Assembly: GCA_034722035.1 (NCBI GenBank)
Contig: JAYENK010000043.1
Coordinates: 1 to 29,740, forward strand
Reading direction: 5' to 3'
Source of the DNA: JAYENK01 sp034722035
GTDB taxonomy: Bacteria > Patescibacteriota > Patescibacteriia > Patescibacteriales > UBA12075
DNA: 29,740 bases
Position 1 is the stretch's first letter. Each line of letters opens with the position of its first letter. Made by a program: the position numbers and the translations under genes. The notes under the pieces are model-generated. The model saw only the letters and a list, made by a program, of their open reading frames with translations. It did not search any database and was not told the origin of the DNA. This document shows, piece by piece, positions 22,679 to 29,740 of the stretch.

Positions 22679-24424
22679 ATGAATAAAGACATTGCAACTT
22701 TTGCTAAAACTTCATATCGAAATAGTTTTCGGCGTTTTGGAATTAAAACAACAGATCGGCGCCGCCACATGTATTTGGTTGGAAAGACCGGTATGGGCAA
22801 GTCTACTCTTTTGGAGAATATGATAATCAATGATATCCGTTCCGGTAAAGGCGTTGCTGTAGTTGATCCGCATGGTGACTTGGTCGAGAAAATAATAGAA
22901 TATATTCCCAATGACAGGATTAATGATGTGGTATATTTTAACCCTGCTGATTTTGACTACCCCCTTGCTTTTAATGTTGTGGAAAAAGTAGAGCCGCATT
23001 TTCGGCATTTGGTTGCCTCCGGTTTAATCGGAGTATTCAAGAAGCTTTGGGCTGACTCTTGGGGACCGCGGCTCGAATATATTTTACGCAATACTATTTT
23101 GGCAATTCTCGATTATCCTGACTCGACTCTTTTATCGATTATTCGAATGCTGTCTGATAAAGCTTTTCGCAAGAAAGTAATAGAAAAGATTCAGGATCCG
23201 GTAGTGAAAGCTTTTTGGGTAAACGAATTTGCCGGCTATGCCGATAGATTTGCCTCAGAAGCGGTTTCGCCGATTCAAAATAAAGTTGGTCAATTTTTGT
23301 CTACATCCTTAATTCGAAATATTGTCGGACAAATTAAATCGACTGTAGACATGAGAGAAATAATGGATGACGGTAAAATATTAATTCTTAATTTGAGCAA
23401 AGGACGAATCGGGGAAGATGCTTCTCAGTTGCTTGGAGCAATGATTATTACCAAAATTCAATTGGCGGCGATGAGCCGGGTTGACCAGGCAATGGATGAG
23501 CGTAGAGATTTTTATTTATATATTGATGAATTTCAGAATTTTGTGACAGACAGCTTTACTAATATTTTATCTGAAGCAAGAAAATATCGTCTTAACTTAT
23601 CATTCGCGCATCAATATATCGAGCAATTGGGAGACACAGTGAAAAGCGCGGTTTTTGGCAATGTTGGCACTATGGCCGTTTTTCGCGTCGGCGCGGTCGA
23701 CGCCGAAGAATTGGCTCCAGAGTTTTTTCCCACGTTTACACAGGAGGACATTGTTAATTTGCCTAAGTATGAGTTCTATATCAAATTAATGATTGACGGA
23801 GTTGCCTCTGATCCGTTCTCTGCGATTGGACTTGTTCCTTTGACAGACGAAGAAAAAACCGATAACATTGAAAAAGTTATAAATATTGGCCGTGAGCGTT
23901 ATGCCACGAAGCGTGAGATTGTAGAAGAAAAAATTGCTCGTTGGCATAGCCCCGATAAAGCGAATAAGCAACACAAACCAGTGCCTGGACCGGTGCAGAG
24001 CAAGCAGAATAAGCCGAGTGCAAATAAAAACAGTACTGCAAAAACAAGCACAAGTAAATATGATAATATATATAAATATAGTGCTGATTGTAGTCGTTGT
24101 GGAGTGAATACTAAACTTTCTTTTGAACCGGACGGCGTAAGACCGGTGTATTGTCGTGATTGCTTGTCGCTGGAAAAGCAGGAGAAAAAAGATGAAATAG
24201 AAAAAAGAAAGAGAGCCAAAAAAGAAGAGATGGCCAGGTTGGACGAAAAATCAAAAGAAGCAAGCAAGGCTGAGCTTAGTCTAAGTGAGGCTATAAATAA
24301 AAAAACAATAATTTTCTCCGGTAAAAAAATTAAACCAAGCGTCGCTAAAACGGCGGTGGATGAAAAAGAAGAAAAAAAAACAGATGAATCGGACTTGAGC
24401 GAAGGACAGACAATAAAATTTTAA
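22679..24424 (+). CDS. VirD4/TraG/HerA-like AAA ATPase with C-terminal zinc knuckle
   Basis: A 581-aa ATPase. Walker A is GKTGMGKST (35-43), followed by VVDPHGDL (typical of the DUF87/TraG-like family) and Walker B FYLYIDEFQNF (D283, E284); a later SFAHQYIEQL block is the arginine/sensor region of such pumps. There is no obvious N-terminal membrane helix, so the preceding membrane protein may anchor it. Residues about 470-500 form CSRCG...PVYCRDC, a CxxC...CxxC zinc site common at the ends of CPR proteins. A Lys/Glu-rich tail follows. It probably moves DNA or protein across the envelope, in a type IV secretion or conjugation-like role. No relaxase or VirB4 is in view. Confidence 0.85.
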   Translation: MNKDIATFAKTSYRNSFRRFGIKTTDRRRHMYLVGKTGMGKSTLLENMIINDIRSGKGVAVVDPHGDLVEKIIEYIPNDRINDVVYFNPADFDYPLAFNVVEKVEPHFRHLVASGLIGVFKKLWADSWGPRLEYILRNTILAILDYPDSTLLSIIRMLSDKAFRKKVIEKIQDPVVKAFWVNEFAGYADRFASEAVSPIQNKVGQFLSTSLIRNIVGQIKSTVDMREIMDDGKILILNLSKGRIGEDASQLLGAMIITKIQLAAMSRVDQAMDERRDFYLYIDEFQNFVTDSFTNILSEARKYRLNLSFAHQYIEQLGDTVKSAVFGNVGTMAVFRVGAVDAEELAPEFFPTFTQEDIVNLPKYEFYIKLMIDGVASDPFSAIGLVPLTDEEKTDNIEKVINIGRERYATKREIVEEKIARWHSPDKANKQHKPVPGPVQSKQNKPSANKNSTAKTSTSKYDNIYKYSADCSRCGVNTKLSFEPDGVRPVYCRDCLSLEKQEKKDEIEKRKRAKKEEMARLDEKSKEASKAELSLSEAINKKTIIFSGKKIKPSVAKTAVDEKEEKKTDESDLSEGQTIKF

Positions 24425-24431
24425 AAGTATA

Positions 24432-26015
24432 ATGATAAATGATTATTTAAAAATAGGACAATCCAACGAGCTTAGCGGAAAAAATCGTAAATTATACCGG
24501 GCATTAGAAATATTGCCCGGTGCTTTGTCTTGGCTAACTTTAATTTTATTGTTATTTTTATCGTATTTAAAGCCGGTATTGGTTGCTTATTTTTTAATAG
24601 CCTTTGATATTTATTGGCTTTTGTTGGTTGTTTATTTGGCTATACATCTCTTGGTTTCGTTTAAAAAAATGAAAAAAAATATGGCGTTTGATTGGGAAGA
24701 AAAATGCAATAGTCTGGAAATGCGTCCAAATCAGTGTAAGGCAGGGGAATGCTTGTTGGGGCGTGGTTTTCATTGGCAGGATTTAATTCAGCTCGTTATT
24801 TTTCCAATTTATAATGAAAGCAATGAAGTAATAGAACCTAGCTTGAGCGCAATCAAAAATAGTCCTTACCCTAATAAGAATATTATTATAGTTTTAACAG
24901 TCGAAGAAAGAGGCGGGGAAGAGGTTTGGCAAAGAGCGCAAGCAGTTCAAGAAAAATATCAAGATATTTTTAAAACTTTTTATATCACCAGACATCCGGA
25001 TGGTATTAAAGGCGAGCTTAAAGGCAAAGGATCTAATCAAGCTTGGGCAGCCGAGCAAATTCAAAAAGATTTATTACCACAGCTTAATTTAGATTCGGGA
25101 AAAATTTTAGTCAACGTTTTTGATATTGATACAATTATTTCACCATACTATTTTCATTGCCTTAGTTATAATTTTTTGACTGTAGCTCACCCTTATCGGA
25201 GCAGCTATCAGCCAATCCCGGTTTATTACAACAATATTTGGCAATCGCCTTTTTTTGCGCGAGTTGCAGCCAGCTCAAATACTTTTTGGCAAATGATGCA
25301 GCAGATTAGGCAAGAAAAGCTGGCAACTTATTCATCGCATTCCATGTCTTGGAAAACATTGAAAGAAATCGGTTTTTGGTCAAAAACCATGGTTTCGGAA
25401 GATTCTCGTATATTTTGGCATTGTTTTTGTTATTATCATGGTGATTATCGTGTTGAACCGCTTCATATTAGCGTGAGCATGGATGTCTGTATGGATAAAA
25501 AACCAATAGAGACTGCGAAGAATTTATACAAGCAACAGCGACGCTGGGGCTGGGGTGTGGAAAATCTGCCCTATTTATTGTTTAATTTAATTAAAAATTG
25601 GCGCTACTATCCCAAAGGAAAATTTATCAGGCAAGCTTTAAACCAACTATACGGTTTTCATTCTTGGGCAACTAATGCCCTTATTATTGCTGTTATCGGC
25701 TGGATGCCGATGTTGCTTGGAGGTGACAGATTCAATTCAACCGTACTTTCAACAAATCTCCCGGTTATGACTCGCTATTTGATGACGGCGGCTATGTCCG
25801 GCTTAGTGCTCTCAGCTATTTTGTCCACCTTGCTTCTTCCCCAAAAACCAAAAAAATTTGGCCTTTTCCGCTATTTTACCATGTTAATTCAATGGTTAAT
25901 TTTGCCTCTGAGCATTATTATATTTGGCTCCATCCCCGGTCTTGAAGCTCAAACCCGTATGATGCGAGGAGGAAAATGGCGCCTGGGATTTTTTGTGACG
26001 CCGAAGAGTCGTTAA
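24432..26015 (+). CDS. membrane processive glycosyltransferase, family 2
   Basis: A 527-aa protein with two N-terminal helices (about residues 30-75), a cytosolic GT-A domain and several C-terminal helices (about 407-500). Catalytic pattern of cellulose-synthase-like GT2 enzymes: FPIYNES (124-130), KGKGSNQAWA (197-206), the DxD at FDID (D231, D233), the base SEDS (E323, D324) and QQRRW (368-372). It should polymerise or extend a surface polysaccharide from a nucleotide sugar at the inner membrane; the sugar is unknown. It starts seven bases after the ATPase gene, so shares its transcript. Confidence 0.85.
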   Translation: MINDYLKIGQSNELSGKNRKLYRALEILPGALSWLTLILLLFLSYLKPVLVAYFLIAFDIYWLLLVVYLAIHLLVSFKKMKKNMAFDWEEKCNSLEMRPNQCKAGECLLGRGFHWQDLIQLVIFPIYNESNEVIEPSLSAIKNSPYPNKNIIIVLTVEERGGEEVWQRAQAVQEKYQDIFKTFYITRHPDGIKGELKGKGSNQAWAAEQIQKDLLPQLNLDSGKILVNVFDIDTIISPYYFHCLSYNFLTVAHPYRSSYQPIPVYYNNIWQSPFFARVAASSNTFWQMMQQIRQEKLATYSSHSMSWKTLKEIGFWSKTMVSEDSRIFWHCFCYYHGDYRVEPLHISVSMDVCMDKKPIETAKNLYKQQRRWGWGVENLPYLLFNLIKNWRYYPKGKFIRQALNQLYGFHSWATNALIIAVIGWMPMLLGGDRFNSTVLSTNLPVMTRYLMTAAMSGLVLSAILSTLLLPQKPKKFGLFRYFTMLIQWLILPLSIIIFGSIPGLEAQTRMMRGGKWRLGFFVTPKSR

Positions 26016-26024
26016 AATAGGACT

Positions 26025-26053
26025 TTGCTTTCTACCCCGTAATTTGGTATAAT
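26025..26053 (+). promoter_or_regulatory. promoter of the cation ATPase gene
   Basis: TTGCTT (26025-26030), 17-base spacer, and extended -10 TGgTATAAT (26045-26053). The leader to ATG 26195 is about 135 bases and carries two hairpin-forming repeats. Confidence 0.6.
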
Positions 26054-26106
26054 ATATTAGAAATTGAGATGATTTCTAATTTTTTATTTACTTTAGTTAT
26101 TACCTT

Positions 26107-26176
26107 ACCCCAGCCCTCTCTTTCACAATTGAGAGGGGACACGATTAGTTCCTCCCACTCGTTTGAAGGGGGAGAT
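26107..26176 (+). repeat. REP-like double hairpin in the ATPase leader
   Basis: CCCTCTC / GAGAGGG with loop TTTCACAATT (about 26116-26139), then CTCCC / GGGAG (about 26153-26174). The sequence CCCCAGCCCTCTC is a familiar interspersed repeat start in many bacteria (recalled). It is transcribed in the leader of the ATPase mRNA. An upstream in-frame ATG at 26069 would translate the repeat, which argues that the true start is 26195. Confidence 0.5.
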
Positions 26177-26194
26177 ATAGTATTAATAATATTC

Positions 26195-28894
26195 ATGAAA
26201 GATTGGCATAGTTTAAAAATCAATGAGTGTTTTAAACATTTAAAGTCTGGCAAAGAAGGATTGACTGCGGAAGAAGCAGAAAAGCGTTTGGGCAAATATG
26301 GCCGCAATGAATTGCCCAAACAAAAGATTTTAGCTGGATATAAAATATTTTTTTCTCAATTCAAAAATGCTCTTATCTATATTCTGCTTTTTACAGGGGT
26401 GATTTCAATTTTTGTAAAAGCTTATAAGGAAGCAATTGTTATTTTTGGAGCGGTTATTATTAATGTTGTTATTGGTTTTATTCAGGAAAATAAAGCCAAT
26501 CGGGCCATTATTAAATTACGAGAATTGGTTGAGCATAAGGCTTATGTTCTTCGTGATGGCAACGAAATATCAATTGAAAGTTCTTTAGTGACAGTAGGGG
26601 ACATTATTGTAATAAAGACCGGAAACCGCCTACCGGCTGACGCTAGAATTATTGAAGCAAGTGATCTTTTAATTAATGAATCTATGCTGACGGGCGAATC
26701 GATTCCGGCGCACAAAAAAACAGAAACCGTGCCCAAGGGCGCTTCATTGGCGGATAGAAATAATATGGCCTTTGCCGGAACAATCGTTGTGAGCGGACAA
26801 GGCAAAGCTGTTATAACAGCCACGGGAAAGAAAACCGAAATTGGTAAAATCGCTGATATGGTTGAAAGCGCCAAAGAAGAGAACACTCCTTTGCAGTTGC
26901 GCTTAATGCAATTTAGTCGTTTTTTAGGGATATTATTTAGTATTATTTGTACTTTGATTGTGATGGTCGGTCTTTGGCAAGGGCGTGAGTTTGTTGAAAT
27001 ACTTGAGACTGGTGTGGCAGTTGGAGTAGCTTCAATTCCGGAGGGACTGATTGTGGCTGTTACTTTTATTTTAGCGCTTGGCATGCAAAAAATACTTAAA
27101 GAAAGAGCCTTGACGCGCAAATTGGTCGCGGTTGAAACCTTGGGTTCGACTACGGTTATCTGCAGCGATAAAACCGGCACGCTCACAGAAGGAAAAATGC
27201 ATGTCGCGCACATCGTTATCGGTGAGAATGAATATGAAATTGGCAGTATGGGCTCAAGACAAGATTCGTCCGAAGCCAAAACGGTTTCCTTGGCTTTGGA
27301 GATTAGTATGATGTGTAATGATGCTTTGATTGAAAATCCTGATGACGAGCTTTTAAGCTGGCGTTTTATTGGTTCACCAACAGAAGTGGCATTACTTAAA
27401 GCCGCGATTCAGTCAGGATTAAATAAGGAAAAGCTACTGGAAAAACAGGTTAAAATTGCAGAGTTGCCTTTCACCAGCGAAAAGAAATATATGATGACTC
27501 TGCATGAAACCGGTAATCAAAAATACACAGTATATGAAAAAGGAGCACCAGAATTATTATTAAATAAAAGCACGCATTTTTATCATAAAGGGAAAAAACA
27601 AGAATTAAAAAAATCAGAATTAAGCAAGTTAAAAGCTTCTTATGAGAGTCTAACTAGCCGTGGTCTCAGGGTGATTGGTGTTGCTGAACGAAATTATCAT
27701 TTACCCTCGCGTTCAAGCGAATTGGATACTGAAAATATTGATTGGAGTGAGCTGGACCAAGGTTTTACTTTTGTCGGTTTTATCGCGCTCAAAGACCCTT
27801 TGCGCCCGGAAGCGGCCGACACCATCAAAACCGCTATTGACGCTGGAATTAGGACGGTTATTATTACTGGGGACCATAAGCTAACAGCCAAGGCAATTGC
27901 AGGTGAAGTCGGCTTGAAAATTATGGCTGACAATATTATAATAGGAGAAGAGCTGGATAAAGTGGACGATGATAGATTAAAAGAACTGGTAAAAACAATA
28001 AATGTTTATGCCCGAGTTAGCCCGCATCATAAATTACGCATTGTTAAGGCTTTACAAGCACGGGGCGAGGTGGTGGCTATGACTGGAGACGGCATCAATG
28101 ATTCGCCGGCGCTCAAAGTGGCAGACATCGGTATTTCTTTGGGTACGGGCACTGACATCGCCAAAGAAACATCCGACATTGTTCTTTTGGATAATAATTT
28201 CAAAACGATAATTTCCGCGGTCAGGCAAGGCAGGATTATTTTTAAAAATATCCGCAAAGTAATTGTTTATTTGATTTCAGATTCTTTTTCCGAAATACTT
28301 TTAGTCGTTGGCTCGATTATGCTCAACACCCCTTTGGCGATTTTGCCGGCGCAAATTCTTTGGATTAATATCGTCAATGACAGTATGCCGCATTTTTCTT
28401 TAGCTTTTGAGCGCGACCATGGCGAAGTAATGCAGGAAAAGCCGATCAGCAAGAGTGAGCCTTTGGTAAATAAACGGATGAAAGTAATAGTGTTTGGAGT
28501 TGGCATTTTTCGGGATTTGATTTTGTTTGCCATTTTTTATTATTTTTATCTAAAGTGGCAGACCGATGCGAGCAAGATAAATTATTTGGCTACTTTTATT
28601 TTTATCACTTTGGGGCTCAAATCGCTGATTTCAATTTTTTCATTCCGTAGTTTTGGCCGTTTTATTTGGAATTATAATCCTTTTTCCAATAAATATTTGG
28701 TTTTGGCGGTTTTGGCTAGCACTACCTTATTGGTTTTGAGTGTTTATTGGCCGCCGCTGAGAGATCTTCTCGGTAATTCCAAAGACATTGATTATAAAAT
28801 TTGGCTTGGAGCTTCTGTTTTTGCTGTCATTAATTTGATGCTTTTGGAAATTGTAAAAGTGTTTTATATATCAAAAACAAAAAAATCAGCTTAA
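26195..28894 (+). CDS. P2-type (Ca2+-like) cation-transporting ATPase
   Basis: An 899-aa P-type pump. An N-terminal cation-ATPase domain (LTAEEAEKRLGKYGRNELP) is followed by actuator TGES (166-169), helix M4 VASIPEGL, phosphorylation site DKTGTLT (D325), nucleotide-domain KGAPE (449-453) and hinge TGDGINDSP (D632). M5 has YLISDSFSEI and M6 has NIVNDSMP. The PEGL and N/D of M6 fit Ca2+ site II of SERCA; the M5 Asn of site I reads Ser, so one ion per cycle is likely, as in PMR1-type pumps. Substrate Ca2+ (or Mn2+) is inferred. I start at 26195 because the domain begins there and upstream codons are the hairpin repeat. Confidence 0.88.
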   Translation: MKDWHSLKINECFKHLKSGKEGLTAEEAEKRLGKYGRNELPKQKILAGYKIFFSQFKNALIYILLFTGVISIFVKAYKEAIVIFGAVIINVVIGFIQENKANRAIIKLRELVEHKAYVLRDGNEISIESSLVTVGDIIVIKTGNRLPADARIIEASDLLINESMLTGESIPAHKKTETVPKGASLADRNNMAFAGTIVVSGQGKAVITATGKKTEIGKIADMVESAKEENTPLQLRLMQFSRFLGILFSIICTLIVMVGLWQGREFVEILETGVAVGVASIPEGLIVAVTFILALGMQKILKERALTRKLVAVETLGSTTVICSDKTGTLTEGKMHVAHIVIGENEYEIGSMGSRQDSSEAKTVSLALEISMMCNDALIENPDDELLSWRFIGSPTEVALLKAAIQSGLNKEKLLEKQVKIAELPFTSEKKYMMTLHETGNQKYTVYEKGAPELLLNKSTHFYHKGKKQELKKSELSKLKASYESLTSRGLRVIGVAERNYHLPSRSSELDTENIDWSELDQGFTFVGFIALKDPLRPEAADTIKTAIDAGIRTVIITGDHKLTAKAIAGEVGLKIMADNIIIGEELDKVDDDRLKELVKTINVYARVSPHHKLRIVKALQARGEVVAMTGDGINDSPALKVADIGISLGTGTDIAKETSDIVLLDNNFKTIISAVRQGRIIFKNIRKVIVYLISDSFSEILLVVGSIMLNTPLAILPAQILWINIVNDSMPHFSLAFERDHGEVMQEKPISKSEPLVNKRMKVIVFGVGIFRDLILFAIFYYFYLKWQTDASKINYLATFIFITLGLKSLISIFSFRSFGRFIWNYNPFSNKYLVLAVLASTTLLVLSVYWPPLRDLLGNSKDIDYKIWLGASVFAVINLMLLEIVKVFYISKTKKSA

Positions 28895-28899
28895 ACAAT

Positions 28900-29316
28900 A
28901 TGGCTGGCCGTAAAAAACATAGCAAAATAATTAAAATAAAAACTTTTTTAACAACAATAATTTTGTTAATTTTATTAATCGCGATAGCAATACCTTCTGC
29001 AAAAAAAATAAAATTAAGCTTGTTTGCCAATGAAGAGATAGAATTAATTAAAAATAAATTAGAAAAAATTGAGGTAGAAAACAGTGAACTTAAAAAATTA
29101 ATTACATATTTTGGTACACCAGAATATGCAGAAGAACAAGCCAGATTAAACCTTAATTTTCGTAAAGCTGATGAGCAAGTAGCGGTAATTTACGGACAAG
29201 ACGAGGACCATGCACAGGAACAAAATAAAGATATTAATATAGGGGAAAGTGCGAGAGAAGAGGGCGAAAAAAGCAACCCAAAACGCTGGCGCGAATATTT
29301 TTTTAAGAATTATTAA
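28900..29316 (+). CDS. septum-formation initiator (FtsB/DivIC-like)
   Basis: A 138-aa bitopic protein: basic N-terminus, one membrane helix (about residues 15-34), a coiled coil (about 44-68, Leu/Ile/Glu heptads) and the FtsB/DivIC signature-like YFGTPEYAEEQARLNLNF (about 70-87), then a charged tail. It would act at the division site with FtsL/FtsQ-type proteins to activate septal wall synthesis by FtsW, which is encoded elsewhere in the window. It begins five bases after the ATPase stop. Confidence 0.82.
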   Translation: MAGRKKHSKIIKIKTFLTTIILLILLIAIAIPSAKKIKLSLFANEEIELIKNKLEKIEVENSELKKLITYFGTPEYAEEQARLNLNFRKADEQVAVIYGQDEDHAQEQNKDINIGESAREEGEKSNPKRWREYFFKNY

Positions 29317-29330
29317 ATATACTTATCAAT

Positions 29331-29740
29331 ATGCCCAAAAATGTCGATGGGATAAAAAAATTATCAAAAGAAGAACTGGAAAAATCCAGGAAGATTGTGT
29401 TGGATTCGATTGGCGAAGGCAAAGTTCCGGATAAACCAAAAATAGACAATAAAAGCGAAAAAATAAAATCGGTTGATTCGGTTTTTTCAAAAAAGATAAT
29501 AAAAAAGACAAAAATACCGATAAAACCGACAAATTTTTTAAAACCACATGACGAGGACGATCCGGAGGAGAATATAAAAGAAAAAGATAAAAGCTCTTCG
29601 CTTGTGTCAAAAGTAAACCCTTTTGCTAATGAAATTATCAAGAAGAGAATTGAGGAGTCTGAAGAAAAAAATAAACAAGAAAAACGCGAACAAGATAAAA
29701 GAAAAAAAGAAGAAGAGCAGAAAGAGACAGAAGAAAGAAA
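29331..29740 (+). CDS. Lys/Glu-rich protein, 5' part (cut by the window edge)
   Basis: ATG at 29331 opens a frame that is still open at the end of the window (136 full codons). The start is MPKNVDGIKKLSKEEL, followed by a highly charged, disordered-looking region and a Lys/Glu/Arg repeat-like stretch at the end. No membrane helix or domain is visible yet. It starts 14 bases after the DivIC-like gene, so is probably co-transcribed. Function cannot be told from this part. Confidence 0.7.
   Translation, partial: MPKNVDGIKKLSKEELEKSRKIVLDSIGEGKVPDKPKIDNKSEKIKSVDSVFSKKIIKKTKIPIKPTNFLKPHDEDDPEENIKEKDKSSSLVSKVNPFANEIIKKRIEESEEKNKQEKREQDKRKKEEEQKETEER

Noticed and set aside
23899..24267. 122-codon minus-strand ORF inside the ATPase gene
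   Set aside because: Leu/Phe/Ser-rich mirror of the Lys/Glu-rich and zinc-knuckle coding region; a shadow frame.
26542..27279. 245-codon minus-strand ORF
   Set aside because: It lies wholly antisense to the conserved P-type ATPase and its peptide is low-complexity Ser/Ile/Pro-rich without a domain.
29303..29641. 112-codon and 94-codon minus-strand ORFs
   Set aside because: Both mirror the Lys/Glu-rich partial gene at the right edge (Phe/Ser/Leu-rich antisense).

Overview
The window reads as chromosomal DNA of a low-GC member of the Candidate Phyla Radiation (Patescibacteria, Parcubacteria-like). The inference rests on protein style: a sigma region 4 plus HARE-HTH fusion, an AAA/VirD4-like ATPase ending in a CxxC...CxxC zinc knuckle and paired with a one-pass membrane protein, a MurG with an altered glycine-rich loop, and a WY-x-NP-x-DGKRY surface-protein tail at the left edge. 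TGA acts as an ordinary stop (for example at the end of the RNase HI gene), so a recoded lineage such as Gracilibacteria is unlikely. No rRNA, tRNA or CRISPR was seen.

Layout. 1-2475 (+): end of a surface-type protein, a complete monomeric [FeFe] hydrogenase, and a six-helix membrane protein that may be its partner. 2476-9033: an AT-rich accessory island in which every gene is on the minus strand: KilA-N protein, a 218-aa unknown, a RhuM pseudogene, a Cys-rich lipoprotein, several small membrane proteins, a zinc-ribbon/DUF4190-like protein and a helical unknown. Most of these genes have a repeat just after the 3' end. The repeats combine attC-like imperfect palindromes (boundary boxes GTTAGCT/AGCTAAC or RYYYAAC-like) with internally deleted IS remnants whose ends read GCTGTCTAARAACT. 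The island therefore looks like an integron-type gene-cassette array without an integrase (CALIN-like), partly colonised by a MITE. It also holds several decaying genes, a two-hairpin repeat present twice, and a stand-alone promoter-hairpin-terminator unit on the plus strand that may be a small RNA.

9115-19580 (+): one long operon, lepA - microprotein - recJ - RNase HI - membrane protein - mraY - ftsW - murG - murC - murB, with gaps of 2-41 bases or short overlaps, closed by an intrinsic terminator. It couples translation and DNA repair functions to lipid II synthesis and septal wall synthesis; murD is absent from its usual place. 19638-21022: a single gene with its own strong promoter and terminator, encoding the sigma region 4/HARE-HTH protein. 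21025-26015: membrane protein, VirD4/HerA-like ATPase and a processive family 2 glycosyltransferase, tightly spaced behind one promoter. 26025-29740: P2-type Ca2+-like ATPase with its own promoter and a repeat-bearing leader, a FtsB/DivIC-like division protein, and the start of a Lys/Glu-rich protein cut by the window edge.

Regulation. Nearly all recognisable promoters carry an extended -10 (TGnTATAAT-like) and a weak or modest -35.
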